The notes under the pieces: generated by a model
Told to the model about the DNA's origin: nothing
Seen by the model: the letters and a program-made list of their open reading frames with translations, nothing else
Databases searched by the model: none
Position numbers and translations under genes: made by a program
Assembly (NCBI GenBank): GCA_963763855.1
Contig: CAVXPU010000005.1
Coordinates: 620,001-684,000 of the forward strand
From: JAIBCC01 sp963763855
GTDB taxonomy: Bacteria > Acidobacteriota > Blastocatellia > Pyrinomonadales > Pyrinomonadaceae
Length of the DNA: 64,000 nucleotides
Reading direction: 5' to 3'
Part shown: piece by piece, positions 51,311 through 62,953 of the stretch
Position numbering within the stretch: the first letter of the stretch is position 1
How the letters are laid out: every line of letters begins with the position of its first letter

Positions 51311-51739
51311 ATGGCTAAAAAGATTACTGGATATATTAAGTTACAAATTCCGGCAGGGAAAGCAACTCCTGCTCCGCCAATTGGACCTGCTTTAGGTCAA
51401 CATGGCGTGAATATCATGGAATTTGTAAAAGCGTTTAATGCGAAAACAGAGAAAGATGATCCGGACATGAAAGTTCCGGTAGTTATTACCGTTTACGCCG
51501 ATCGCTCTTTTACATTTGAGACAAAGACTGCTCCGGCAGCGGACCTTTTAAGAAAGGCATCAGGGATCGCAAAGGGTTCCGGCACTGCCAACAAAACAAA
51601 GGTTGGAACAATTTCCATGGCTCAAATTGAAGAAATCGCAAAGAAAAAAATGTCAGATTTGAATACGGTAAATTTAGCATCTGCGATTAAAACGATTTCG
51701 GGTACGGCGAAAAGTATGGGCTTAACCATTACTGAATAA
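51311..51739 (+). CDS. rplK: 50S ribosomal protein L11
   Basis: 142 aa. YIKLQIPAGKATPAPPIGPALGQHGVNIMEFVKAFNAKT is the L11 N-terminal domain, and the C-terminal rRNA-binding domain ends IKTISGTAKSMGLTITE. It forms the GTPase-associated centre with L10 and L7/L12. No strong Shine-Dalgarno sequence precedes the ATG. Confidence 0.97.
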   Translation: MAKKITGYIKLQIPAGKATPAPPIGPALGQHGVNIMEFVKAFNAKTEKDDPDMKVPVVITVYADRSFTFETKTAPAADLLRKASGIAKGSGTANKTKVGTISMAQIEEIAKKKMSDLNTVNLASAIKTISGTAKSMGLTITE

Positions 51740-51757
51740 TTTTTAAGACAGGGAGAA

Positions 51758-51814
51758 ATGTTTTGCGGTGAAAGCCGTAAATTTAAGAACGTTTCGTTTG
51801 CACCTATTAATTGA
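51758..51814 (+). CDS. Possible 18-codon upstream ORF of rplA
   Basis: ATG at 51758 with GGGAG 5 nt upstream encodes MFCGESRKFKNVSFAPIN and stops with TGA at 51812-51814, immediately before and in frame with the rplA ATG at 51815. rplA itself has no ribosome site, so its translation may depend on termination-reinitiation from this short ORF. There is no protein-level evidence. Confidence 0.45.
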   Translation: MFCGESRKFKNVSFAPIN

Positions 51815-52510
51815 ATGGCAAAGAAAGGTAAAAAATACCGTGCGGCTCTGGAGCAATTTGAGCCGAGCAAAAAACACACGCTTGTGGAGGGCATTGAAAC
51901 TGTAAAGAAAATTGCCTCTGCTAAGTTTGATGAAACGGTTGAATTAACTATGTGGTTGGGCGTTGACCCGCGAAAAGCTGACCAAATGGTTCGCGGAACT
52001 GTTGTTCTTCCGAATGGTTTGGGCGGAAAAGATAAATTCGTGGTCGTAATTGCCCAAGGCGATAAAGTTAAGGAGGCTGAGGAAGCCGGAGCCGATATGG
52101 CTGGCGGCGATGAAATCGTTGACAAGATCAAAGGCGGTTGGCTGGATTTCGACTCCTTAATAGCGACTCCCGATATGATGGGAAAAGTTGGTCAACTAGG
52201 AAAAGTTTTAGGACCTCGCGGACTGATGCCAAACCCAAAAACGGGAACGGTAACGATGGATGTCAAAACAGCTGTTTTGGAAACGAAAGCGGGTAAGGTT
52301 GAATACCGTGTTGATAAAACCGGGGTCATTCACGCACCCGTCGGCAAAGTTTCGTTTGACGCTACAAAATTAACAGAAAATACCAAAGTTTTGATTGACG
52401 CTGTGGTTAAAGCCAAGCCGTCAACTTCTAAAGGTCGTTACGTTAAGAAGGTGAATTTGGCAGCGACAATGAGTCCGGGCGTATTGCTCGATGAACTTAG
52501 TTTAGTTTAA
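51815..52510 (+). CDS. rplA: 50S ribosomal protein L1
   Basis: 231 aa. MAKKGKKYRAALEQFE, then the L1 signature VGQLGKVLGPRGLMPNPKTGTVT and FDATKLTENTKVLIDAVVKAKPS. In many bacteria L1 represses its own operon by binding the leader. Here the start abuts the TGA of a short upstream ORF and lacks a Shine-Dalgarno sequence. Confidence 0.97.
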   Translation: MAKKGKKYRAALEQFEPSKKHTLVEGIETVKKIASAKFDETVELTMWLGVDPRKADQMVRGTVVLPNGLGGKDKFVVVIAQGDKVKEAEEAGADMAGGDEIVDKIKGGWLDFDSLIATPDMMGKVGQLGKVLGPRGLMPNPKTGTVTMDVKTAVLETKAGKVEYRVDKTGVIHAPVGKVSFDATKLTENTKVLIDAVVKAKPSTSKGRYVKKVNLAATMSPGVLLDELSLV

Positions 52511-52529
52511 GTGAGGAGCGTAAAGGAAA

Positions 52530-53054
52530 ATGAAAAGTAGAGAAACAAAGCAAAAAGATTTGAACGCCCTTACTGAGCAATTGCAAACTGCAAGTTCGGC
52601 AATGGTCGTTGGGTTTAATAAATTAACAGTTACAAAAGATCAGGAATTCCGAAGCAAACTGCGTGAATCGGGTGCAAAATATCAGGTTGTTAAAAATACA
52701 ATCGCCCGTTTAGCAGTTAAAGGTACACAATTTGAAGATGCGAGTCCGCACTTCAAAGGCGTTACCGGCTTAGCTTGGACAGAAAACGATGCCGTAGTTT
52801 TATCAAAGATCGTTACGAAATTTGTTAAAGAAAATGCGGAATTCTACACGTTCAAGGCAGGGGTTGTAGAAGGAAAAGTTTACAACGCGGATCAAGTTAC
52901 GACTATCGCAAACTTGCCGTCGAAGGAAGAACTTATCTCGAAACTTATGTTTGTTATCAACGCACAAGCTCAAAGAATCGCTACAGTTATCAATGCTGTA
53001 CCGCGTAATTTGGCTGTTGTTATCAAACAAATCGGCGAGAAAAAGTCGGAATAA
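52530..53054 (+). CDS. rplJ: 50S ribosomal protein L10
   Basis: 174 aa. The globular N-terminal domain has SSAMVVGFNKLTVTKDQEFRSKLRESGAKYQVVKNTIARLA, and the C-terminal helix that binds L7/L12 dimers covers about 130-174. Base of the ribosomal stalk. GAGGAG 12 nt upstream. Confidence 0.97.
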   Translation: MKSRETKQKDLNALTEQLQTASSAMVVGFNKLTVTKDQEFRSKLRESGAKYQVVKNTIARLAVKGTQFEDASPHFKGVTGLAWTENDAVVLSKIVTKFVKENAEFYTFKAGVVEGKVYNADQVTTIANLPSKEELISKLMFVINAQAQRIATVINAVPRNLAVVIKQIGEKKSE

Positions 53055-53299
53055 CAATATTTGGGGTTTGGGGTTTCGGAATACGGATTAGCTTGAATAA
53101 TCCGCAATTCGGAATCTCGAATCCAAAATCGAAAGCCGTAACCAAGGTAGAAGAGAGCAGAGCGATAAGTCAGGTCGCTTTATACGGCTCAGACGCTTTT
53201 TTGAGGAGATGCAAACCACGAAAAAATGTCCCGTGGGTTCTAATCGGCACAACATAAAAATAAAACACAGAACCCTTAGTGGAGGAAAAATTAAAGATC
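53055..53299 (+). promoter_or_regulatory. Long rplJ-rplL intergenic leader
   Basis: 245 nt without an ORF, unusually long for this gene pair. It begins with heptad-like repeats (TTGGGGT twice, then inverted ATTCGGAAT-type motifs to about 53140). A hairpin CCACG..CGTGG (around 53216-53238) and a strong GGAGG before rplL follow. It may allow extra rplL expression, since L7/L12 is needed in four or more copies per ribosome. Confidence 0.45.
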
Positions 53300-53683
53300 A
53301 TGGCAATTACTAAAGCAGACGTTATCGAATATTTAAAGGGTGTTTCTTTATTGGAAGCATCAGAATTGGTTAAAGAATTGGAAGAAGTTTTCGGTGTTTC
53401 AGCCGCCGCAGCCGCTCCAGTGGCAATGGCTGCTGCAGCAGGTGCGGGAGATGCACCAGTAGCTGAAGTGAAAGATTCTTTTGATGTTGTATTAACAGCC
53501 GCCGGCGGTGCTAAAATCAACGTTATCAAAGTAGTTCGTGAAATCACCGGATTGGGCTTGAAAGAAGCTAAAGATTTGGTTGACGGAGCACCAAAAGCAG
53601 TTAAAGAAGGCGTCACAGCTGACGAAGCTGAAGGCATAAAAGCCAAGTTAACTGAAGCCGGTGCATCGGTTGAAGTTAAATAG
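53300..53683 (+). CDS. rplL: 50S ribosomal protein L7/L12
   Basis: 127 aa from the ATG at 53300 (GGAGG 15 nt upstream); the ORF opens earlier at 53279. N-terminal dimerisation helices, an Ala-rich hinge (AAAAAPVAMAAAAGAG), and a C-terminal domain DVVLTAAGGAKINVIKVVREITGLGLKEAKDLVDGAPK that binds elongation factors. Confidence 0.97.
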   Translation: MAITKADVIEYLKGVSLLEASELVKELEEVFGVSAAAAAPVAMAAAAGAGDAPVAEVKDSFDVVLTAAGGAKINVIKVVREITGLGLKEAKDLVDGAPKAVKEGVTADEAEGIKAKLTEAGASVEVK

Positions 53684-54030
53684 TTTCCTTGTTAATATGA
53701 GGGCAAGTAGAAGTTACAAACCAATACTTGCCTCTTGTAGATCGTTTGTGAAACTCATAAATGCTTGAGTTTCTTTGGTTTAATTAAAAGAGAAATTTTT
53801 CTCGTTGGAATAATTGGAGAGGCAGTGTCCTTTTGGCACTCTCAAAAAAATTATATTAAAGGCAAATAGCTGCTTTTCAAGCGGTCGGGGCAAACTTTAC
53901 CCAGACCGCATTTGCCGTCTTTTACTGACTGAATTGTTTAGGAGAGCCTGACTAAACGAATGCTATCAATAAAAGAAAAACAAATCAACAAAAAAATTTT
54001 CTTCAAGGCTGTCATTTTGAGAAAAAACAT
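53684..54030 (+). promoter_or_regulatory. rplL-rpoB intergenic region with possible attenuator
   Basis: 347 nt without a gene. GGCAAGTA (53702-53709) pairs with TACTTGCC (53725-53732) just after rplL. Further on, GCGGTC.GGG (53881-) pairs with CCC.GACCGC (-53909), while the overlapping GGCAAA (53889-53894) can instead pair with TTTGCC (53911-53916), giving two exclusive folds. This resembles the partial terminator that sets rpoBC level in other bacteria. Confidence 0.45.
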
Positions 54031-57000
54031 ATGATTGCGAATCCGCTTCAAACAAAAACACATGGTCTCGGACGCAGAACAAGTCAAGCACCTAATCGTG
54101 TAGATTTTTCTAAGATCAAAACCGTTGCTCGAATCCCGAATTTGATCGAAGTTCAGCGTGAATCTTATAACCGATTTTTACAAATGGATTTATTGCCGGA
54201 AGAACGCGATGGAGTTGGTCTCCAGTCCGTTTTACGTTCGATTTTTCCTGTTTCGGATTTTCGCGGAACCGCGATGCTCGAATTTGTGGAATATCAAATC
54301 GGCAACTGGCAATGTAAATGCGGACTTTTGGAAGGTCTCGATCATTTGCGTGCAAATTGTAAATCTTGCGGTGGAAAAGTAAAGGTTGATCCATTCAATC
54401 CGGCTGAGGTTTTGTGTAATAACTGCGGTGAGTTCAACGCGGTTCGTCCAAAACTCTGCTCAAACTGCGGAGAACCGGTTGGTCTGAAACATAAGCACGA
54501 TCAGCAAGAGTGTCAAGAACGCGGAATGAGCTATAGCGTGCCTTTGAAAGTTAAAATCCGTTTGACGGTTTATGATAAAGATCCTGAAACTGGTGTTTCC
54601 ACTATTCGCGATATCAAAGAAGAAGAAGTTTTCTTCGGTGAAATTCCGCTTATGACGGACAACGGAACATTCGTTATCAATGGAACCGAACGCGTAATCG
54701 TTTCGCAATTGCATCGATCACCGGGGGTTTTCTTCAAAGGCGACAAGGGATTATATGTCTCAAAAGTGATTCCATATCGCGGCTCTTGGATCGAATTTGA
54801 ATACGACCAAAAGAACATTTTGTATGCTCGTTTAGGTAAGCGAAAAATTCTTGCAACTATTTTCTTACGTGCTTTAGGGCTTTGGCTTCATCCGCAAGTT
54901 GACATGAAAACGGTTCTCAACGATAGCCTTTTGGAAGAAATCATCAAGGGTTCGAGTTTCACAAATGGAGACATCTTGCGTGAATTCTATACGACTGATG
55001 AAGTCCGTTTAGAGAAAGGTAAAGTTTTCGTCAAAGTTAAAGGTGAGGGCGATACGCATCTCGTCGGAATGCGTTCGGAGATTGAAATCAAAGGTAAGGA
55101 CGATGCCGTTGTTCGTGCTGGTAAGAAAATTGCTTCATCAGCGATCAAGGAATTACGCAAACTAGGCGTAACGGAAGTTGAAGTTGGGCAGACGGATTTC
55201 GAAGGTGCATTTGCTCTTGACGATGTTGTAAATACGGAAACGGGCGAAGTTATTCTCGAAGCCACCACCGAAATTACGACTGCTAAATTGCAGCAAATTA
55301 TTGAAGAAGGCGTTCAGACGATGACCGTTTTCTTCCCTGAAAAGGATGCTATTGGCAGCGTTATCGTTACAACGTTGAAGAAAGATACGATTTCAAAACC
55401 GGTTGATGCTCTATTGGAAATTTACCGAAAAATGCGTCCGGGCGACCCACCGACAGTTCCAACAGCTTATAAATTGCTTGAAGGAATGTTTTTTGACGCC
55501 CGCCGTTTTGATCTTTCACGCGTTGGACGCTTGAAATTTAATATCAAAATGGGCAGACCTGAAAAAGATCGTATTCAGGATCCGCTTCTTTCAGCCAGCG
55601 ATTTTACGGAAGTTGTTTCATATTTGCTAAAAATGAAAAAGAATTCCGATAGTTTTATTCAAGATGATATCGATCATTTGGGTAATCGAAGGGTTCGTGC
55701 GGTTGGAGAATTGTTGGAAAATCAATTCCGAATTGGGCTTGAGAGAATGGAACGGGCAATCAAAGAGAAAATGTCCATCCAGCAAGATATGTTTACGACC
55801 ATGCCGCGTGATTTGGTTAATGCCAAACCTGTGACGGCTGCTGTTCGTGAATTTTTCGGTTCTTCGCAACTTTCGCAGTTTATGGATCAAACCAATCCGC
55901 TTTCGGAAATTACGCACAAACGTCGTTTGTCCGCGTTAGGACCTGGTGGTTTATCGCGTGAACGTGCGGGATTTGAAGTTCGAGACGTTCATCCAACTCA
56001 CTACGGTCGAATTTGTCCGATTGAAACGCCTGAAGGTCCAAACATTGGTTTGATTTCTTCGCTTTCGTGTTTTGCTCGTATCAATGAATTCGGATTTATC
56101 GAATCGCCTTATCGAAAGGTTGAAGATGGACGAGTGGTTGAATACGTGAAAGTTCACAATGGCGGCGATACGCCGTTCAAGCATAACGATCATGTTCGAC
56201 AAGAGGATGTCGAAGCGGCGAATGCGAAATTGAAAGCTACGCAAAAGCAGGCGGAATACATCCCAGAGCCATTTTATTTGACTGCTTGGAATGAAGATAA
56301 ATACATCATCGGGCAGGCAAATATTGAGCTTGATGAGAAAGGCAATATCGTAAATGATCGAAATGCGGCTCGAAAAGCAGGTGAATTTATCACTTCGCAT
56401 CGCGATGACATCGAATATTTAGACGTTTCGCCAAAACAACTCGTTTCGGTTGCGGCTTCGTTAATTCCGTTTTTAGAAAACGATGACGCCAACCGTGCTT
56501 TGATGGGTTCAAACATGCAACGTCAATCAGTTCCGCTTCTACGTGCCGAATCTCCATTTGTGGGAACAGGTATGGAAAAAGTAGCGGCTCGCGATTCGGG
56601 TGCGGTTGTGGTTGCGAAACGGGATGGAACGGTAGATTACGTTGATTCCGAACGAATTATTGTAAAAGCCGATCACAATGTTGACGGTACGATTTCTCGT
56701 GAGGTTACTGCCGATATTTATTCATTGGTTAAATTCAAACGATCTAACCAAAATACTTGTATCAACCAACGGGCGATTGTTCAGGTTGGCGAACGAGTAT
56801 TCAAAGGACAAGTAATTGCCGATGGACCTTGTACTGATCGTGGCGAACTCGCACTTGGTCGCAACGTAATGGTCGCATTTATGCCATGGCGTGGATACAA
56901 CTTTGAGGATGCGATCTTGGTTTCGGAAAGGCTTGTGAAAGAAGATTATTATACTTCAATTCACATCGAAGAACTCGAAATCGAAGCTCGCGATACCAAG

Positions 57001-58498
57001 CTTGGACCGGAAGAAATTACCCGCGATATTCCAAACGTTGGCGAAAATATGCTTCGCGATCTGGATGAATCGGGAATTATCCGGATTGGTGCTCAGGTAA
57101 AACCGGGTTCGATTTTGGTCGGAAAAGTTACGCCAAAAGGTGAAACTCAGTTAACGGCTGAAGAAAAACTTCTTCGTGCGATCTTCGGTGAAAAAGCCGG
57201 AGACGTAAAAGACGCTTCATCTAACGGCACCTCCGGGAATTGACGGAACTGTAGTTGACGTTCAAGTTTTCACCCGTAAAGGGCAAGAAAAAGACGGACG
57301 TTCATTGGACATCGAAGCTAATGAAGAAGACGATTTGCGTCGTAACCTCGAAGACGAAATCCGTATTTTGAGTGAGCAGCGTGACCAACGTATTTACGAA
57401 TTTTTCGATGGTCGTAAGCTGGTTAAAGATTTGTCTGATGAAGGCGAAATTCTGATTCCAAAGAATGTAACGCTGACGATGGAAATCTTAAGCAGCGTTC
57501 CTGCCAAATATTTACGCAAAGCCGAAACAGTAACAGGCGGAGCTGAAGTTTTAGCAGAAATTAAGGAATACGAACAACGTACCGAACGACAGATCAACAT
57601 TTTGAGCGATATCTATGAGGAAAAAATCACCAAGTTAAAACAAGGTGACGAACTTCCTCCTGGAGTTATCAAAATGGTAAAAGTCTTTATCGCTATGAAA
57701 CGTAAACTTAGCGTTGGCGATAAAATGGCTGGTCGCCATGGTAACAAAGGGGTTATCGCACGTATCCTTCCTGAAGAAGATATGCCGTATTTGCCTGATG
57801 GAACACCGGTTGAGATCGTACTTAATCCACTCGGCGTGCCTTCACGTATGAACGTTGGACAAATCCTTGAAACTCATTTGGGTTGGGCTGCAAAAATGCT
57901 CGGTCTGCATTTCGCGACACCCGTTTTCGATGGTGCAAGTGAAGTTGAGATCAAAGAATTTATCAAACAAGCAAATGATCAGTCAGACGAAATGAAATTG
58001 CCGAATATGGTTGGACCTTCTGGAAAAACGCGGCTTTATGATGGTTTGACAGGCGACCAATTTGAGCAAAAAGTAACGGTTGGTTACATCTATATGCTCA
58101 AACTATCGCATTTGGTTGATGATAAGATTCACGCCCGTTCAATCGGACCATATTCATTAATTACCCAACAACCGCTCGGAGGTAAAGCACAATTCGGCGG
58201 ACAAAGATTTGGGGAAATGGAAGTTTGGGCGTTGGAAGCCTACGGTGCTGCACATATCTTACAAGAACTTTTGACCTGTAAATCAGACGATGTGGCAGGA
58301 CGCTCGAAGATCTATGAAGCTATCGTCAAAGGCGAAGCTAATTTTGAAGCGGGAATCCCCGAATCGTTTAACGTGCTTGTTCGCGAACTTCAATCTTTGT
58401 GTTTAGACGTAGAGCTAATCACGGAAGATCAGATCGACAAAGAAGCATTGATGGCAGGCGTTGGAGAAGTTTTAAGCGTAGGCGTAGGGATAGAATAA
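54031..58498 (+). CDS. rpoB: RNA polymerase subunit beta (one frameshift)
   Basis: About 1488 aa. Conserved blocks include RDVHPTHYGRICPIETPEGPN, LGRNVMVAFMPWRGYNFEDA and the C-terminal GGKAQFGGQRFGEMEVWALEAYGAAH. One extra T near 57218 breaks the frame; removing it gives ASLTAPPGIDGTVVDVQVF and joins the second part through to 58498. As the gene is essential, this is taken as a sequence error. Residues 95-146 hold an unusual eight-cysteine insertion (CKC, CKSC, CNNC, CSNC) between the IGNW and ECQERGMSYS segments. Confidence 0.97.
54313..54468 (+). other. Eight-cysteine zinc-ribbon-like insertion within RpoB
   Basis: Encodes Cys95, 97, 110, 113, 129, 132, 143 and 146 of RpoB, four CxC/CxxC knuckles that could hold two zinc ions. 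Canonical beta subunits pass from the LEFV.Y..G segment to the ECQ.RG.TY segment in about ten residues; here about 55 extra residues intervene. From memory similar inserts exist in acidobacterial RpoB; this was not checked. Confidence 0.75.
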
Positions 58499-58580
58499 TT
58501 TTCGATTTTGGATTTGCGATTTGCGATTGATTGAAAGCGGAGATGCTTTGTTAATCCAAAATCCAAAATCCACAATCCAA
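58499..58580. repeat. Heptad inverted repeat between rpoB and rpoC
   Basis: The left block repeats GATTTTG, GATTTGC, GATTTGC, GATTGAT from 58504. The right block repeats AATCCAA four times to 58580. The two are complementary over at least TTTTGGATT/AATCCAAAA and can form a long imperfect hairpin. rpoB and rpoC are normally closely spaced. Confidence 0.8.
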
Positions 58581-58593
58581 AATGGAGAAAATA

Positions 58594-61500
58594 ATGTTTC
58601 AAAGACAGGAAAACAAAACACAATTAACACCACATTTTGAAGCGATCAGAATTAGCTTGGCGTCGCCTGAAAAGGTTCGCTCGTGGTCACACGGTGAGGT
58701 AACGAAGCCCGAAACAATTAACTACCGAACGTTCAAACCTGAACGCGATGGTTTGTTTTGTGCTCGTATTTTCGGACCCGTTTCAGATTGGGAATGCCTT
58801 TGCGGAAAATATAAAAGAATGAAGCATCGCGGCGTAATCTGCGATAAATGCGGCGTGGAAGTTACGCAAGCCAAGGTTCGTCGTGAGCGGCTCGGGCATA
58901 TCGAATTGGCGAGTCCTTGTTCGCACGTTTGGTTTTTCAAAGGTTTGCCTTCGCGTATCGGACATCTTTTGGATATTACTCTTCGCGACCTTGAAAAAAT
59001 TCTTTATTTCGAACTCTACATCGTTGTTGATCCAGGCGAAGTACCCGGACTAAAGGAAAAAGACCTTTTGACTGACGAACGCTATCGCGAATTGATGAGA
59101 GATCATCCTTATCAATTTGTAGCCAAAATGGGTGCGGAAGCGATCAAAGAACTTTTGATGAAGGTTGAAGTTGAAGAACTCGTAGTAGAACTTCGACAAA
59201 AAATGCGTGAAGAAACTTCACAGCAAAAGAAATTAAATATTCAAAACGGTTGAAGGTATCGAATTCATTCATGAAATCGAACAACAAACCGGAATGGATG
59301 ATTTTGGATGTAATCCCGGTAATTCCGCCCGAACTTCGCCCGTTAGTGCCGCTGGATGGCGGACGTTTTGCGACTTCGGATTTGAATGATCTATATCGCC
59401 GCGTAATCAATCGAAACAATCGTTTGAAAAAACTTATCGAATTGAGAGCACCGGAAGTTATTGTTCGAAATGAAAAGCGGATGCTCCAAGAAGCTGTTGA
59501 CGCATTGTTTGATAATGGTCGTCGCGGTCGCGTCTTGCGTGGAGCAAATAATCGACCTTTGAAATCGCTTTCAGGTACGTTGAAAGGAAAACAAGGTCGG
59601 TTCAGACAGAATTTGCTCGGAAAACGTGTGGATTATTCAGGACGTTCGGTTATCGTAGTTGGTCCGGAATTGAAATTGCACCAGTGCGGTTTGCCGAAGA
59701 AAATGGCTTTAGAGTTATTTAAGCCATTTATTTACAATAAATTAGAAGGCGACGGACACGCCGCAACTATTAAACAAGCTCGCGAAATGGTTGAACGTCA
59801 AGAGCCTGTTGTTTGGGATATTTTGGAAGACGTGATTAAAGAACATCCCGGTTCTTTTAAACCGTGCTCCAACGCTCCATCGACTTGGAATTCAAGCTTT
59901 TGAACCTGTTTTGGTTGAAGGAAAAGCGATTAAGATCCATCCGCTCGTTTGTACAGCTTTCAATGCTGACTTCGACGGCGATCAAATGGCTGTTCACATT
60001 CCGCTTTCGCCTGAAGCTCAGATTGAAGCGACAGTTTTGATGCTTGCTTCAAACAATTTACTTTCGCCGGCATCGGGTCAACCGATTGCAGTTCCTTCGC
60101 AAGATATCGTTTTGGGTTGTTATTACCTGACTCGCGGACGCGATGGATTGAAGGGTGAAGGCAAAGCTTTTAATTCAACCGAAGATGTAATTTTGGCTTT
60201 GGATGCAAAAGCGATTGAAACGCAAACTAAGATTAAACTTCGTTTGAAAGGCGATTTCATTGATTTGGTTAGCGAACTTCATCCGCAAGATGTGATGCGT
60301 GCCAAGATTCAGCGTGACATTAATCGAACTGTGGATACAACTGCGGGTCGTGTAATTTTCAACGATCGATTGCGTCGCGATGGCTTGCCTTACTTTAACG
60401 GAATGTTCAAGAAAAAAGGTCTGCAATCGTTGGTAAATTTCGCTCATATTCGTCTCGGACACGAGCAAACCGTTGAATTACTTGACGATTTGAAAACGAT
60501 GGGCTTCCTTTACGCAACGAAAGCGGGTGTTTCGATCGGCATTGACGATATGGTAACTCCGCCGAATAAGAAGCAAATTATTGACGAAGCCCGCGTAGAA
60601 GTTGATAAATTCCAACAGCAGCACGAAGAAGGTGCAATGACCAATATGGAACGCGAAAACAAAGTTACCAAGGTTTGGTCTGATGTTACCGATAGAGTTG
60701 CGAAAGAAATGTTTATCGCGATGGATAAACGTGAAAAAGATCGTAATGAACTCAATCCGATTCTCGTGATGGCTGATTCAGGGGCGAGAGGTTCTGAAGC
60801 TCAGATTCGTCAGCTTGCAGGGATGCGTGGTTTGATGGCAAAACCGAATGGTGAAATCATCGAAACACCTATCGTTGCTAACTTCCGCGAAGGTTTGAAC
60901 GTTTTACAATACTTTATTTCGACCCACGGTGCTCGAAAAGGTTTGGCTGATACGGCTTTGAAAACTGCCGACTCAGGATATTTGACCCGTCGTTTAGTTG
61001 ACGTAGCACAAGACGTTATCATCTCCGAAGATGATTGCGGAACACTCAAAGGAATTTGGGCGGAAGCAATTGTCAGAAACGGGGAAGAAGTTGAATCTTT
61101 ACGCGACCGAATAGTGGGAAGAAATTCGCTGGACGACATGATCGATCCGGTGGATGGCTCGATCATTATTGGTGCAAACGACGAAATCAACGAAGATTTG
61201 GCTTCGCAAGTTCAAATGTCAGGTCTGCAACGAGTAAGAATTCGTTCGGTTTTGACCTGCGAAACGCGTCGCGGGGTTTGTATCAAATGTTACGGACGTA
61301 ATTTGGCAATGGGTAAAACGGTTGAAATTGGTGAAGCAGTTGGCGTTATCGCTGCTCAATCAATTGGCGAACCGGGAACTCAGTTGACGATGAGAACTTT
61401 CCACGTTGGTGGAACCGCTCGTCTCGAACAGGAAACCAAACACGCTGCGGCAATGGACGGAAAAGTTAAATACGTTGACTTGCCGACAATCGTAAACAGA

Positions 61501-62898
61501 CAAGGCGAAATCATCGCTTCAAAACGTCAGGGTGAATTGGCACTGGTCGATGATCGCGGACGTGAAGTTGCCCGATATCAAATTGTTTACGGTGCTCATA
61601 TTCAAGTTAAAGACGGAGCTAAAGTTAAGGAAGACGACGTTTTAGCGACTTGGGATCCATTTACTTTTGCGATTTTATCTGAAGTTTCGGGAACTATTAA
61701 GTACCAGGATTTGAGAGAAGGCAAAACCGTTGAAGAAGAAGTAGATAAGAATTCAGGAATGAAGCGACTTGTGGTTAAAGATTCGGATGAGAAACATCAG
61801 CCGCGTCTGGAAATCCGAGATGGCAGCAAAGTCTTGAAAACTTATCAAATGCCTGTTAGAGCTAATCTTTTGGTTGAAGACGGACAAGCGATTGAAGCCG
61901 GCGATATTATCGCAAAGATTCCTCGCGAAACTACGAAAACGAAGGATATCGTGGGCGGTTTGCCGCGTGTGGTTGAATTGTTTGAAGCGAGACGTCCGGC
62001 TGAAACTGCGATTATGGCAGAAATCAATGGTCAAATTAAGTTTGGTCCGATTTCTAAAGGTAAACGCAAACTTATTGTAATCGGCGACGACGGCAGCGAG
62101 CGTGAATACGATATTCCACGTGGAACACACATTAACGTTCAAGAAGGCGATACCGTTAAATCGGGCGAACCTTTGATGGATGGTCCGCTTAATCCGCACG
62201 ATATTTTGCGGGTTCTTGGAACAGAAGCTCTGCAAGAATATATTGTAGATGAAGTGCAGGAAGTCTATCGTTTGCAAGGGGTTAACATCAATGATAAGCA
62301 CATCGAAGTAATTGTTCGTCAAATGCTTCGTTGGGTTCGCATTAAAGAAGTTGGCGATACCGATTTCCTTTTGGAAGAGCAAGTTGATCGCTTCCGTTAT
62401 GAAGACGAAAATCGTCGGGTAATTGATACGGACGGACAACCTTCGAGTGCTGAGCCAATGCTGCTCGGTATTACAAAGGCATCGCTTTCTACCGATTCGT
62501 TTATTTCGGCGGCATCATTCCAGGAAACAACTCGCGTCTTAACCGAAGCGGCAATTTCAGGTCGGGTAGATTATCTGCGTGGATTGAAAGAAAACGTTAT
62601 TATGGGACGACTCATTCCTGCTGGAACGGGTATGAAATTCTATCGTAATGTTGAGATAGCATATGATCCAACGGTTAATCAAAAACAAGAACGCGAAGAT
62701 GACTATATGCCTATCATCACGGGTGGACTTGATTTGCCGGAGGCTTCTTTAGACATTCCGATGATTGAATCTGACATGGAGGGCTTTTCGATCGAAGATG
62801 TTGACGGCGAGCCGTACATAGAGGAAACGGAAGAGTCTTTCGACATTGAAGTTGCGGACGAAGTTTTGGTCGATGATTTGGATGATACGGATTTCTAA
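58594..62898 (+). CDS. rpoC: RNA polymerase subunit beta' (two frameshifts)
   Basis: About 1435 aa from the ATG at 58594 (GGAGA upstream). N-terminal zinc site CLCGKYKR..CDKCGVE, catalytic NADFDGDQM (near 59950), and the second zinc site CETRRGVCIKCYG. A missing A near 59242 (CAAAACGG should be CAAAAACGG, giving QKRLKVSNSF) and an extra C near 59849 (CATCCCGG for CATCCGG, giving HPVLLNRAPTLHRLGIQAFEPV) break the frame at homopolymers. Both are taken as assembly errors in an essential gene. The C-terminus is acidic. Confidence 0.97.
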
Positions 62899-62921
62899 TC
62901 ATTGAAAACAAAGTAAAAGAG

Positions 62922-62953
62922 AGGGCTGGAGGAGAAATCTTTCAGCCTTTTTT
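62922..62953 (+). terminator. Rho-independent terminator of the rpoBC operon
   Basis: GGCTG (62924-62928) pairs with CAGCC (62943-62947), extended inside by GGAGA/TCTTT-type pairs, followed by TTTTTT. It lies 24 nt after rpoC. Confidence 0.85.

Noticed and set aside
59236..59911. Split rpoC as genuine separate subunits or programmed frameshifting
   Set aside because: Both breaks are one-base changes in homopolymers within conserved blocks, with no slippery-site/stem arrangement and no internal start with a ribosome site; an assembly error is simpler.
61753..62439. 228-codon open frame antisense to rpoC
   Set aside because: It is the mirror of a conserved, highly expressed coding region, has no ribosome site and resembles no protein; a compositional shadow.
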